From Marivirga arenosa (GTDB lineage: Bacteria > Bacteroidota > Bacteroidia > Cytophagales > Cyclobacteriaceae): DNA of 64,000 nucleotides. The notes beneath the pieces were generated by a model. It searched no databases, was not told the origin of the DNA, and saw only the letters and a list, made by a program, of their open reading frames with translations. Within the stretch, counting starts at the first letter, position 1. Each line of letters starts with the position of its first letter. The DNA is taken from NCBI RefSeq assembly GCF_030503875.2, contig NZ_CP129968.2, forward strand, positions 1,452,001-1,516,000, given 5' to 3'. A program made the translations under genes and the position numbers. Below are positions 35,824 to 44,084 of the stretch, in pieces.

Positions 35824-35863
35824 AAAAGAGGTCTCGATTTCTAAAAATCAGACCTCTTTTTTT
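35824..35863 (+). terminator. Intrinsic terminator after etfBA-nuclease operon
   Basis: AAAAGAGGTCT and AGACCTCTTTT form an 11-bp stem around a 16-nt loop, followed by a run of T. It begins about 25 nt past the nuclease stop codon. The following stretch to 36033 contains no gene or motif I recognise. Confidence 0.88.
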
Positions 35864-36033
35864 ATATTTTTCATTTAAATCTTCATTCTGATAAAGTATA
35901 AATTAAAAGTAAAATACTTTCTTATTTCATACGCTTATCATCAAATTATACTAAATTTACGGTCGCTTAAAAAGATGCATCTTTGAGTTATTTGATGATC
36001 TTTTCAGCTATCATAAAAGTCTAAGTAGTAACA

Positions 36034-37449
36034 ATGAATTTCTCTGCATTTCTTGCACAACATCCCGTTTTTGAGCTAGTTAAAAAAAGCGCCCAATCTT
36101 TAGGTGTGGAGGTCTACATTGTTGGAGGTTATGTTCGAGACCTTATTTTGAAAAGAGCATCAAAGGATATTGATTTTGTTTGCGTAGGTAGCGGAATTGA
36201 ATTAGCTAAAGAAATAGCTTCGAATATAGGACCGAATAAAAAAATTCAAATTTTCAAAAACTTTGGTACTGCTAGCATACTTTATAATGATTTAGAATTA
36301 GAATTTGTTGGAGCTAGAAAGGAATCCTATCAAAGGGATAGTAGGAAGCCAATTGTAGAAGAAGGTACCCTAGAAGATGATCAAAATAGAAGAGATTTTA
36401 CCATAAATGCATTAGCAATTAGCCTTAATGAGGAGAATTACGGTGCATTAATTGATCCATTTGATGGGGTTAAAGATTTAAAGAAAAAGCTTATCAAAAC
36501 ACCATTAGAGCCGGATGTTACTTTTTCTGATGATCCATTAAGAATGATGAGAGCAGTTCGTTTTGCAGCTCGGCTTAATTTTGATATCGCTCCAAAAACC
36601 TTTGATAGCATTACAAAAAATGCAGAACGATTAAAAATCATTTCTGCAGAAAGAATAATTGATGAATTGAATAAAATCATCATGGCAGAAAAGCCTTCAT
36701 ATGGCTTTAAATTACTTTATCATTCAAAATTATTAGAGCAATTCTTTCCTGAGATGGTAGAATTGCATGGTGTTGAGGAAAAAAATGGCTTTAAACACAA
36801 AGATAATTTTTATCATACTTTACAAGTTTTAGATAACACTGCTGAATATGGTGGAGACCTATGGTTAAGATGGGCAGCTATTCTGCATGATATCGCTAAA
36901 CCAGCGACAAAACGATTCAATCCTAAGCAAGGATGGACCTTCCACGGACATGAAGATAGGGGAGCTAGAATGGTGCCTAAAATTTTTAAGCGGTTAAAAC
37001 TGCCCTTAAATGAAAAAATGAAGTACGTACAAAAGTTAGTACTACTTCATTTAAGACCTATTCCTTTAGTAAGAGATAATATTACTGATAATGCAGTAAG
37101 AAGGTTGCTGTTTGAAGCGGGTGATGATATTGAGGACTTGATGACCCTATGCAGAGCTGATGTTACCTCTAAAAACATGAATAAGGTAAAGCAGTTTAGG
37201 GCTAATTTTGATAAGGTTGAACAGAAGATGAAAGAGGTTGAGGAAAAAGATCAGGTTCGTAATTTTCAGCCGCCTGTTTCAGGTGAAGATATCATGAAGG
37301 CCTTTGGATTATCTCCTTGCAAAGAAATTGGAATTATCAAAAGTGAGATCAAAGAAGCCATTTTAGATGGCAAGATTCAAAATAATAGGGAAGAGGCTTA
37401 TCAGTTTATGCTAGATGTTGGTCGAAAATTAAACCTAATTAAACTATAA
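36034..37449 (+). CDS. cca: CCA tRNA nucleotidyltransferase with HD domain
   Basis: 471 aa. The class II nucleotidyltransferase head has GGYVRDLIL (about residue 31), the metal-binding D-I-D pair in KDIDFVCVG, the RRDFTINALA block and RMMRAVRFAARL. A central HD domain contains ILHDIAKP (about residue 290) and HEDRGARM. It adds or repairs the 3'-CCA end of tRNAs; the HD part gives phosphohydrolase activity in related enzymes. It stands alone between a terminator and a gene preceded by a possible sigma-54 promoter. Confidence 0.94.
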   Translation: MNFSAFLAQHPVFELVKKSAQSLGVEVYIVGGYVRDLILKRASKDIDFVCVGSGIELAKEIASNIGPNKKIQIFKNFGTASILYNDLELEFVGARKESYQRDSRKPIVEEGTLEDDQNRRDFTINALAISLNEENYGALIDPFDGVKDLKKKLIKTPLEPDVTFSDDPLRMMRAVRFAARLNFDIAPKTFDSITKNAERLKIISAERIIDELNKIIMAEKPSYGFKLLYHSKLLEQFFPEMVELHGVEEKNGFKHKDNFYHTLQVLDNTAEYGGDLWLRWAAILHDIAKPATKRFNPKQGWTFHGHEDRGARMVPKIFKRLKLPLNEKMKYVQKLVLLHLRPIPLVRDNITDNAVRRLLFEAGDDIEDLMTLCRADVTSKNMNKVKQFRANFDKVEQKMKEVEEKDQVRNFQPPVSGEDIMKAFGLSPCKEIGIIKSEIKEAILDGKIQNNREEAYQFMLDVGRKLNLIKL

Positions 37450-37468
37450 ATATTTAATATTTAAAGAG

Positions 37469-37485
37469 TTGGCACAGAATTGGCC
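37469..37485 (+). promoter_or_regulatory. Candidate sigma-54 promoter
   Basis: TTGGCACAGAATTGGCC has the GG and GC doublets of the -24/-12 sigma-54 consensus exactly 10 nt apart, and a perfect TTGGCAC -24 box; the -12 box is TGGC instead of TTGC. Transcription would start near 37496, just ahead of the ATG at 37505. Only one such site was seen and the -12 box is imperfect. Confidence 0.5.
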
Positions 37486-37504
37486 GCTTCAAATTTAACT
37501 AGAT

Positions 37505-38200
37505 ATGAAAATGAAAAGATTTACTCAAGTATTCTTATTGTTGTTAACCTTGTCAATGTTTGCTTTTAGCTTTGAAACAAAAGCTCAAGATGAGGAGGAT
37601 ATAAAAAGAGCAAAATTTAAATACAACAGATCAGTTCGTTATAACGATTTTCAATCTGCTAAAAATGCTATTTATGATTTAATGGCTCTTCAGCCCAATA
37701 ATGCATCATATATTGATTCCTTAGCTTATATATATTTTGAATTTAATCAATTTGCTTCTGCGGCTTTGGCTTCAAGAGATGCATTATCTGTAAATCCTAA
37801 TAATCAAATGATGTTGCAAATCAGTGCGCAAAGTTTAGACAAGCTTGGAGCAGTAGATCAATCCTTGAAAATGTATCAAAGATTATACAATATTACAGAT
37901 GATGCATTTGTATTATATGAAGTGATTCAAAAACAATATGCTTTAAAAAAATATGATGATGCAATGCTAAATATTGAATTGCTTTTAGGAAAACCGATAG
38001 TAGATGGAAGCAAGGTATACGTTAATAATTCTGATGGAAATGAAATACAAGTTCCCTTCAAAGCCGTGATCTTTAACATGCAAGGATCTATAGCAAAAGC
38101 TAAAGGAGATGAGGAATCTGCAAAAAAATATTTTAATAATGCATTAAAGCTAGCCCCTAACTATGCTTTAGCTAAAGAAAATTTGAATACTGGTAACTAA
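37505..38200 (+). CDS. Secreted TPR protein
   Basis: 231 aa. A Sec signal (MKMKRF..., cleavage near TKAQ, residue 28) is followed by four or so tetratricopeptide units: SAKNAIYDLMALQPNN, ASAALASRDALSVNPNN, DQSLKMYQRLYNI and the C-terminal KYFNNALKLAPNYALAKENL. The protein should be periplasmic or surface located and act as an interaction scaffold. The sequence between 37440 and 37500 carries a possible sigma-54 site, so it may be under special regulation. It may be cotranscribed with the binding protein at 38253 (52-nt gap). Confidence 0.8.
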   Translation: MKMKRFTQVFLLLLTLSMFAFSFETKAQDEEDIKRAKFKYNRSVRYNDFQSAKNAIYDLMALQPNNASYIDSLAYIYFEFNQFASAALASRDALSVNPNNQMMLQISAQSLDKLGAVDQSLKMYQRLYNITDDAFVLYEVIQKQYALKKYDDAMLNIELLLGKPIVDGSKVYVNNSDGNEIQVPFKAVIFNMQGSIAKAKGDEESAKKYFNNALKLAPNYALAKENLNTGN

Positions 38201-38252
38201 TTTATTTATTTACAGATTGATTTAAATAAAGAATCACCCAAATTAATTTATT

Positions 38253-39116
38253 ATGAAGCTATTAAAAATTACCCTTTTATTTATTTTCTTACTTTCTAAT
38301 ATTAGCGTTTTTTCTCAAAGATTAAGTGGTGATAATTATGCTACTGCAAAAGCAGCTGGAAATGGCACCGTTACTTTTACTTATGTAGAAACACCTGGCT
38401 TTGTCTATAAAGATCAAAGTGGTAAACTAACAGGAGTATGTGTTGATATCATGAATGATTTCATTCAATATGTAAAGCAAAATCACGGCATCAATTTAAA
38501 TGCACGTTTCCTTGGGAATGGAAGTAGCTTCAGTGCTATGTATAATGGTGTTAAAAATGCTAAAAATGGTGTTTTTGGTTTAGGAAATATCACGGTTACT
38601 GAGGCAAGAAAGAGTGAAATTCTTTTCAGCCCTTCATTTATTACCAACTTTGCGATTTTAGTTACCCATAGTAGTGTGCCTACTCTAGGCTCTATGAGTG
38701 AGATTTCTCAAAAGTTCAATGGGTTTACAGCTTATACTGCTAAAGGAACCTTAAATGAGAAAAGAATTAATAATTTAAAATCTGATTACTATCCTGACTT
38801 AAAGATTAGCTATGTGAATTCAAGTCCTGCGGTTTTGGATAAAATTTTATCTGATAAAAAGTCATTATCATACTTGGATTTAGCTTTTTATTTAGCTGCA
38901 GTAAAAGAAAGAAAACCTTTAAAAAGACACCAGGTAGGAGATGAAGGTTCTGAAGAGTTTGCATTTGTAATGCCTAAATCAAGTGATTGGCAGCCTATCA
39001 TAGAAGAGTTTTTCAATGCAAATGGAGGTTATAAAAACACAACAGAATACAAGAAAATTTTAGTAGATCATTTAGGTTTATCAGCAGTAAAATTGTTAGA
39101 CTCTGCTAGCGAATAA
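38253..39116 (+). CDS. Periplasmic amino-acid-type substrate-binding protein
   Basis: 287 aa. A signal peptide to about FSQ (residue 22) precedes a family 3 solute-binding domain: GFVYKDQSGKLTGVCVDIMNDF (about residue 50) is the classical first-lobe start, GLGNITVTEARKSEILFSPSF the hinge-region block. No ABC permease or ATPase follows; instead the next gene is a small membrane protein. It may therefore be an orphan receptor, or serve signalling rather than transport. Ligand unknown. Confidence 0.83.
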   Translation: MKLLKITLLFIFLLSNISVFSQRLSGDNYATAKAAGNGTVTFTYVETPGFVYKDQSGKLTGVCVDIMNDFIQYVKQNHGINLNARFLGNGSSFSAMYNGVKNAKNGVFGLGNITVTEARKSEILFSPSFITNFAILVTHSSVPTLGSMSEISQKFNGFTAYTAKGTLNEKRINNLKSDYYPDLKISYVNSSPAVLDKILSDKKSLSYLDLAFYLAAVKERKPLKRHQVGDEGSEEFAFVMPKSSDWQPIIEEFFNANGGYKNTTEYKKILVDHLGLSAVKLLDSASE

Positions 39117-39135
39117 TTTAGGAGATATAAATTTC

Positions 39136-39645
39136 ATGAGTACTAAAGAAGATTTTAAATATTGGGAGAAGTTTTTCCAATCATTGCAGATGACTTATTA
39201 TAGCTTATTGGCTGTACCATTATTTATGTTTGCAATTGTATTTCTTAGAGCCGAAAATGGTAGTTCTAAAATATTAAGTATTTCTCCCAGTATTGAAGAT
39301 ACAGTGGTATTAATAGTAACTGTTTTAGCTTTAGTAGAAATTTTAGCGCTTCATTATATAACAGCTAGAAATTATAAGGAAGCTGCAAAAGGAGAAAATC
39401 TTTTGTTCAAAATGAAGAAATATAGAAGTGCTACTATGGTTAAATATGTTGGTTTAGCGATATATCAGATCATAACAGTGATTGTTTTCGGTATGACCTA
39501 TCATAATGGATTAATGGGATTATTTACTGGGCTATTATTATACAGTTCATTTTTCAGACCTGAACTCCCAAATGCGAGAAAAGCATTGAAGCTTACTAAA
39601 GAAGAATATCAAAAAATTGATTATAAAACAGGATTATTGACTTGA
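39136..39645 (+). CDS. Four-helix membrane protein, unknown function
   Basis: 169 aa with four hydrophobic helices at about residues 20-37, 55-75, 100-120 and 122-142 and no motifs I recognise. A charged N-terminus and the tail ALKLTKEEYQKIDYKTG probably face the cytoplasm. It begins 19 nt after the substrate-binding protein gene and may be its membrane partner. Its stop codon lies inside the 15-bp hairpin at 39639-39682. Confidence 0.65.
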   Translation: MSTKEDFKYWEKFFQSLQMTYYSLLAVPLFMFAIVFLRAENGSSKILSISPSIEDTVVLIVTVLALVEILALHYITARNYKEAAKGENLLFKMKKYRSATMVKYVGLAIYQIITVIVFGMTYHNGLMGLFTGLLLYSSFFRPELPNARKALKLTKEEYQKIDYKTGLLT

Positions 39646-39682
39646 TAAAGAGGCTTTCATTTGAAAACCTCTTTATCAAGTC
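39639..39682. terminator. 15-bp hairpin containing the stop codons of two convergent genes
   Basis: GACTTGATAAAGAGG (39639-39653) is the exact reverse complement of 39668-39682, with a 14-nt loop. The TGA of the plus-strand gene (39643-39645) and the TGA of the minus-strand OsmC gene (39681-39683) both fall in or at the stem. T-runs are weak, so it may be a barrier hairpin or mRNA 3'-end stabiliser rather than a classical terminator. Confidence 0.65.
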
Positions 39683-40085
39683 ATAGGGTTTTGATAATTA
39701 CCTCGTAAGTAGCTTTTATATTCAAAGTTCCTGAAACGGAACAATACTTTCCTGTTGCCAACTCTACCAACTTAAGTAATTCGTTTTCTTTCAAATTATT
39801 TGAAGTAGCTGTAAAAATCATATGAATGCTTTCGTATGCTTTTGGATGTTCTTCTCTTCTTTTTCCTATGGTTTCAACTTGAAGATCGATTAATTCCTTT
39901 CTTCTTTTCTTAATCATTTCTACCAAATCAACGCATGCACAAGATGCTAAAGCAGCTAAAAGACTCTCCATAGGGGCAAAGTAGTCTTTATCCTTAGAAT
40001 CATACATATCAATATTTAAGATATTACCCGATTCATTCTTGCTTTCATACTCCTTCGGAGCTAGCATATTTGTTATTACTCGCAT
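39681..40085 (-). CDS. OsmC family protein
   Basis: 134 aa. The first conserved cysteine is in LLAALASCAC (Cys49, with an additional Cys51) and the second in TGKYCSVSGTL (Cys115). These pair to make the thiol peroxidase site of OsmC/Ohr proteins, which reduce organic hydroperoxides. The family includes uncharacterised members, so the substrate is open. It is a single gene converging on the 39136 membrane protein gene; its coding sequence ends in the shared hairpin. Confidence 0.9.
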   Translation of the reverse strand: MRVITNMLAPKEYESKNESGNILNIDMYDSKDKDYFAPMESLLAALASCACVDLVEMIKKRRKELIDLQVETIGKRREEHPKAYESIHMIFTATSNNLKENELLKLVELATGKYCSVSGTLNIKATYEVIIKTL

Positions 40086-40278
40086 TCCTTCTTTTTTAAT
40101 TGATTTTAAGTTTAAAAATATCAGCTATATACTAATTGATTGCCCAAATTGTTATGGTTTTTAATGGCTGCAAATCTACAATCTTATCTATAAATTAATA
40201 AGTCAATAACTTAATAATTCATTTACTGTAAGATTCGATAAACTTTTTCTACTTTAGAGAAAGCCTAAAGCCTTCAGA

Positions 40279-42267
40279 ATGTTACAATTAATAAAAGATG
40301 ACCCTTGGTTAGAGCCTTATGAATCAGATATTCAAACAAGGTTTAATTATTATAAAGATGAGATTGACAGAATTAAAAAGGAATACGGTGGCTTAAAAAA
40401 GTATGCCAGCCTTGATGATCAACTTGGATTTCATAAAATTAGAAATGGATTTATTTATAGAGAATGGGCACCTGGTGCAGAGGCTTTATCATTGGTGGGT
40501 GACTTCAATAATTGGGATAGCGATTCTCATAAGATGATTAGAAAAGAGGGTGGTATTTGGGAAGTTGAAATTTCAAAAGATTCTGGACTTAAGCACTTGT
40601 CTGCAGTTAAGGTAAGAATAACCTCTGCTAATGGTATTCATGACAGAATTCCTGCCTTTATTAAATATGCTACTCAAGATCAGGAGAGTTATGATTTTAC
40701 TGGCAGAATCTGGCAACCTTCCAGTGAGTATAAATGGTCTGATCAAGATTTTGATTTAGATGCCGTTAAGAATCCAGTTATTTATGAATGCCACCCAGGA
40801 ATGGCTCAAGAAAAAGAAGGGGTGGGGACTTTTGAAGAGTTTCAAGAAAATATCTTACCAAGAATTAAAGACTTGGGATATAATTGCATTCAGTTAATGG
40901 CTGTGGCCGAGCATCCTTACTATGGTTCCTTTGGCTATCATGTAGCCAATTTTTATGCGCCCTCATCTCGGTTTGGTACGCCTGATGATTTAAAGTCATT
41001 AGTTAATACTGCGCATAAAATGGGTATTGCAGTTATTATGGATGTTGTGCATTCGCATTCAGTAAAGAACTTTGCAGAAGGCTTAAATGATTTTGATGGC
41101 ACTAACAATCAATATTTCCATGAAGGAGGTAAGGGATATCACACAGGTTGGGATTCTAAATTGTTTAATTATGGGAAGGAGGAAGTATCAAGGTTCTTAT
41201 TATCTAATTTGAGATACTGGTTAGAAGAGTTTCATTTTGATGGATTTCGTTTTGATGGAGTGACTTCCATGCTATACCATCATCATGGTGATCATGTGAG
41301 TTTTGATCATTATGATAAATATTTTAAGGATGGTGTAGATTGGGATGCAGTTCGCTATTTGCAATTAGCTAATACTCTAGTGCATACTATAAAACCCAAA
41401 GCCATTACAATAGCTGAAGACATGAGCGGTATGCCTGGAATGTGCCAACCTATCGAAAATGGAGGGCTAGGCTTTGATTATCGTTTAGGTATGGGAATTC
41501 CTGATAATTGGATTAAATGGTTAAAGCATAAAAAAGATGAAGAGTGGAATGTGCAGGAAATATGGAATGTATTAAGTAATAGAAGATATAAAGAAAAAAC
41601 GGTTGCATATGCTGAGTCGCACGATCAGGCTATGGTGGGTGATAAAACCTTGGCCTTTTGGTTAATGGATAAGGAAATGTACTGGCATATGGCCAAAGGA
41701 GATGATAATTTAATCATTGATCGTGGCATAGCTTTACATAAAATGATTCGTATGGTTACAGCTGCAGCTGGTGGAGAGGCATATCTAAACTTTATTGGTA
41801 ATGAATTTGGGCATCCTGAATGGATGGATTTTCCGAGACAAGGAAATGACTGGAGTTATAAATATGCTAGGAGGCAATGGTCACTTGTCGACAATAAAGA
41901 ATTAAAGTATCACTACCTAAATGATTTTGAGAGTGATATGCTCCATTTATTAAAAAGTGAAAATGTACTAAATGCTTCACCTGCTAAACTTTTAAATATA
42001 GATGAGACTAATAAGGTTTTAATATTTGAAAGAGCGAATTTAATATTTGTATTTAATTTTCATCCTAATAATTCTGTTCCTGATTATGAATTTTGGGTGA
42101 CTAAGGCAGGGGATTATACGTACTTGTTGAATAGTGATGATGAAAAATTTGGTGGACATAATCGTTTAGATTCAAATACAGTGCATCATAGTTTTAAAAA
42201 AGAGGGAGGGGATTTTATTAAAATTTACTGCGTGAATAGAACTGCTATTGTATTAAAAGCGAAGTAA
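40279..42267 (+). CDS. glgB: 1,4-alpha-glucan branching enzyme, eukaryotic-like GH13
   Basis: 662 aa. Residues 1-60 (DDPWLEPYESDIQTRFNYY) and the CBM48 domain (REWAPGAEALSLVGDFNNW) are close in pattern to eukaryotic branching enzymes. GH13 motifs are DVVHSHSVKN, GFRFDGVTSM with nucleophile Asp326, IAEDMSG with acid/base Glu380, and YAESHDQAMVGDK with Asp449, all present. It transfers chain segments to make alpha-1,6 branches in glycogen. No other glycogen gene is in the window, so it is an isolated gene. The 193 nt in front (40086-40278) show no clear promoter. Confidence 0.93.
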   Translation: MLQLIKDDPWLEPYESDIQTRFNYYKDEIDRIKKEYGGLKKYASLDDQLGFHKIRNGFIYREWAPGAEALSLVGDFNNWDSDSHKMIRKEGGIWEVEISKDSGLKHLSAVKVRITSANGIHDRIPAFIKYATQDQESYDFTGRIWQPSSEYKWSDQDFDLDAVKNPVIYECHPGMAQEKEGVGTFEEFQENILPRIKDLGYNCIQLMAVAEHPYYGSFGYHVANFYAPSSRFGTPDDLKSLVNTAHKMGIAVIMDVVHSHSVKNFAEGLNDFDGTNNQYFHEGGKGYHTGWDSKLFNYGKEEVSRFLLSNLRYWLEEFHFDGFRFDGVTSMLYHHHGDHVSFDHYDKYFKDGVDWDAVRYLQLANTLVHTIKPKAITIAEDMSGMPGMCQPIENGGLGFDYRLGMGIPDNWIKWLKHKKDEEWNVQEIWNVLSNRRYKEKTVAYAESHDQAMVGDKTLAFWLMDKEMYWHMAKGDDNLIIDRGIALHKMIRMVTAAAGGEAYLNFIGNEFGHPEWMDFPRQGNDWSYKYARRQWSLVDNKELKYHYLNDFESDMLHLLKSENVLNASPAKLLNIDETNKVLIFERANLIFVFNFHPNNSVPDYEFWVTKAGDYTYLLNSDDEKFGGHNRLDSNTVHHSFKKEGGDFIKIYCVNRTAIVLKAK

Positions 42268-42285
42268 CGTCTAGTGGATAATTAA

Positions 42286-42318
42286 TTTGAACTGATTATT
42301 GGCTATTTGTTAAATTTG
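42286..42318 (+). promoter_or_regulatory. Promoter of the FecR-domain lipoprotein gene
   Basis: TTTG at 42286-42289, a 21-nt spacer and TAAATTTG at 42311-42318 match the Bacteroidota promoter consensus; the ATG follows 23 nt later at 42342. This also means the gene need not depend on transcription of the branching enzyme gene. Confidence 0.55.
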
Positions 42319-42341
42319 CATTTCAATTAAATTAATATCTA

Positions 42342-42971
42342 ATGAATATAAAGTATTTATTTCCATTTTTAATTTTTACCATTCTAGTTTCAGCTTGTTC
42401 AAAGCAAACGATTATAACTGAAGATGAATATAAAGCGGTAGATCTACCAGATGGTAGTATTGTTTTTTTAAATCAGAATTCTGAATTAGAATATGTTGAA
42501 TCATTTAATGAAAGAAAAGTAGCTATAAAAGGGGAGTGTTATTTTTCTATAGTAGAATCTGATAAGCCGTTTACAGTTCAAGGTGAATTAGGAATAGTTG
42601 AAGTGTTAGGTACTGAATTCAATCTAAAGTCGGATAGTGAAAATATGGAGGTTGAAGTTGAAGAAGGAGAAGTTAGCCTTTCTGTTGAAGGTAAATCTGA
42701 AAAGGTGGCTAGAGGTCAGATGGCATCTTATGACAAAGGGAATAAAAGTATAAAAACTGGGAAAGCTCCAATGAGTTTCAAGAAATGGATGTCAAAAATG
42801 ACCATTGAATTAAAAAAGTTTGATCAGAAATTTAATAAAGAAATTAAGGAACTCGAAAAAATCGTAAAAGATAAAAGTAAGGAAGCTGATAAAGAAGCGA
42901 AGAAAGTAGGGAAAGAACTGGAGGATGTTGGAAAGCAAATTGGTAAAAGCCTTAAAAAAATTACAAATTAA
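42342..42971 (+). CDS. FecR-domain lipoprotein with charged coiled-coil tail
   Basis: 209 aa; lipobox VSAC with Cys20. Residues about 34-130 are a FecR-type domain (VDLPDGSIVFLNQNSELEY; VKGECYFSIVESDKPFTVQGELGIVEVLGTEFNL). This is the periplasmic half of FecR; the cytoplasmic anti-sigma part and the membrane helix are absent and the protein is lipid-anchored. The last 70 residues are a lysine/glutamate-rich helix (EKIVKDKSKEADKEAKKVGKEL). No sigma factor or TonB receptor is nearby, so it is not a standard FecIR pair. Function unknown. Confidence 0.8.
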   Translation: MNIKYLFPFLIFTILVSACSKQTIITEDEYKAVDLPDGSIVFLNQNSELEYVESFNERKVAIKGECYFSIVESDKPFTVQGELGIVEVLGTEFNLKSDSENMEVEVEEGEVSLSVEGKSEKVARGQMASYDKGNKSIKTGKAPMSFKKWMSKMTIELKKFDQKFNKEIKELEKIVKDKSKEADKEAKKVGKELEDVGKQIGKSLKKITN

Positions 42972-42977
42972 AAAATG

Positions 42978-43011
42978 AAAATCTCCTCAATTCATCATTG
43001 AGGAGATTTTT
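42978..43011. terminator. Bidirectional terminator
   Basis: AAAATCTCCTCAA (42978-42990) pairs perfectly with TTGAGGAGATTTT (42999-43011). A-runs on the left and T-runs on the right let it end both the FecR-domain gene and the convergent hydrolase gene ending at 43015. Confidence 0.88.
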
Positions 43012-43014
43012 TAT

Positions 43015-44061
43015 TTACATATTTCCAGAGTCCACGTCTTTTATAAACTTAATCAGTCCATTAAAATAGGTTTCCTGATCATCATACATCGCAAAGTGAG
43101 AACCTTCAGGACAGTGTAAATACCTTCCATTTTGAACTTCATTTGCCATCCATTCTTTATGTTTTGGATCCATGGTATCATAAGCACCACCAATTGTTAG
43201 AGTGGGAACAGTAATTTTTGATAAGTCCTCGCTTCTATCCCAGTTCTTCAATTTAGCGTCACCTACTACTCCAAATTCACTAGGGCCTTGCATAGTGATA
43301 TACATATCACCATTTATATTAGCAAAAGCTCTATTGACTGGGTCAGGCCATTCCTCAAGCGGCATTCTTAAAACATGTTCTGGATAGAAATGAGTAAAAG
43401 TTAATTCAGCATATCGCTCACTGGTAAACTCATTGTCGGCTTCTAATTGTTTAATCTCAGCCAATACTTCAGAATCTAACTGTGGGCCTAGTACTTCATC
43501 AGCATATTTAATATAATCGGGAATGGAAGACATCATATTTGAAATAATAAGACCTTTCAAATTATCCTGATATTTTAAAGCATATTCGATTCCTAATATT
43601 CCACCCCAAGAATGGCCTAATAAATAAAAGTTATCTTTATTTAAGCCTAAAGCTTTTCTTACTTGCTCTACTTCATCCACAAATCTATCAACTGACCATA
43701 AACTACTATCAGAGGGTTTGTCGCTGTAAAAAGATTCTAGTTGATCATAGTAATAATATTCAATTTCAGCATTTGGAAGATAGGAATCTGCACATTCAAA
43801 ATATTCATGAGTAGCGCCAGGTCCGCCATGCAAAAGCAATACTTTCATTTTAGGGTTATTACCAACACGCTTAGTCCATACATTGAATTCACCTGCTGGT
43901 GTTTGAACTGGAATCATTTTCACCCCTCCAGAAAGTTTATCATCCTTTTCAGAGTAGTCTAAATAATCATTAGATTTTACTTTTTGAGCATTTTCAGAAG
44001 GTTTTTGATTGCAGCTTATCAATAAACCAATAATGAAAAGGCTTAAGATTAAATTTTTCAT
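43015..44061 (-). CDS. Proline iminopeptidase-family alpha/beta hydrolase lipoprotein
   Basis: 348 aa with a lipoprotein signal (Cys17). The oxyanion motif HGGPG lies at residues 78-82, the nucleophile elbow is G-H-S151-W-G-G, an acid is probable in GGAYDTMDPKH and the His in PEGSHFAMYDD. This order and HGGPG identify the prolyl iminopeptidase family (peptidase S33), which removes N-terminal proline. A lipid anchor suggests an envelope location. It lies 23 nt downstream of the S9 peptidase gene on the same strand; both probably work in extracytoplasmic peptide use. Confidence 0.9.
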   Translation of the reverse strand: MKNLILSLFIIGLLISCNQKPSENAQKVKSNDYLDYSEKDDKLSGGVKMIPVQTPAGEFNVWTKRVGNNPKMKVLLLHGGPGATHEYFECADSYLPNAEIEYYYYDQLESFYSDKPSDSSLWSVDRFVDEVEQVRKALGLNKDNFYLLGHSWGGILGIEYALKYQDNLKGLIISNMMSSIPDYIKYADEVLGPQLDSEVLAEIKQLEADNEFTSERYAELTFTHFYPEHVLRMPLEEWPDPVNRAFANINGDMYITMQGPSEFGVVGDAKLKNWDRSEDLSKITVPTLTIGGAYDTMDPKHKEWMANEVQNGRYLHCPEGSHFAMYDDQETYFNGLIKFIKDVDSGNM

Positions 44062-44084
44062 TTTGATATGATTTGAGTTAAACT

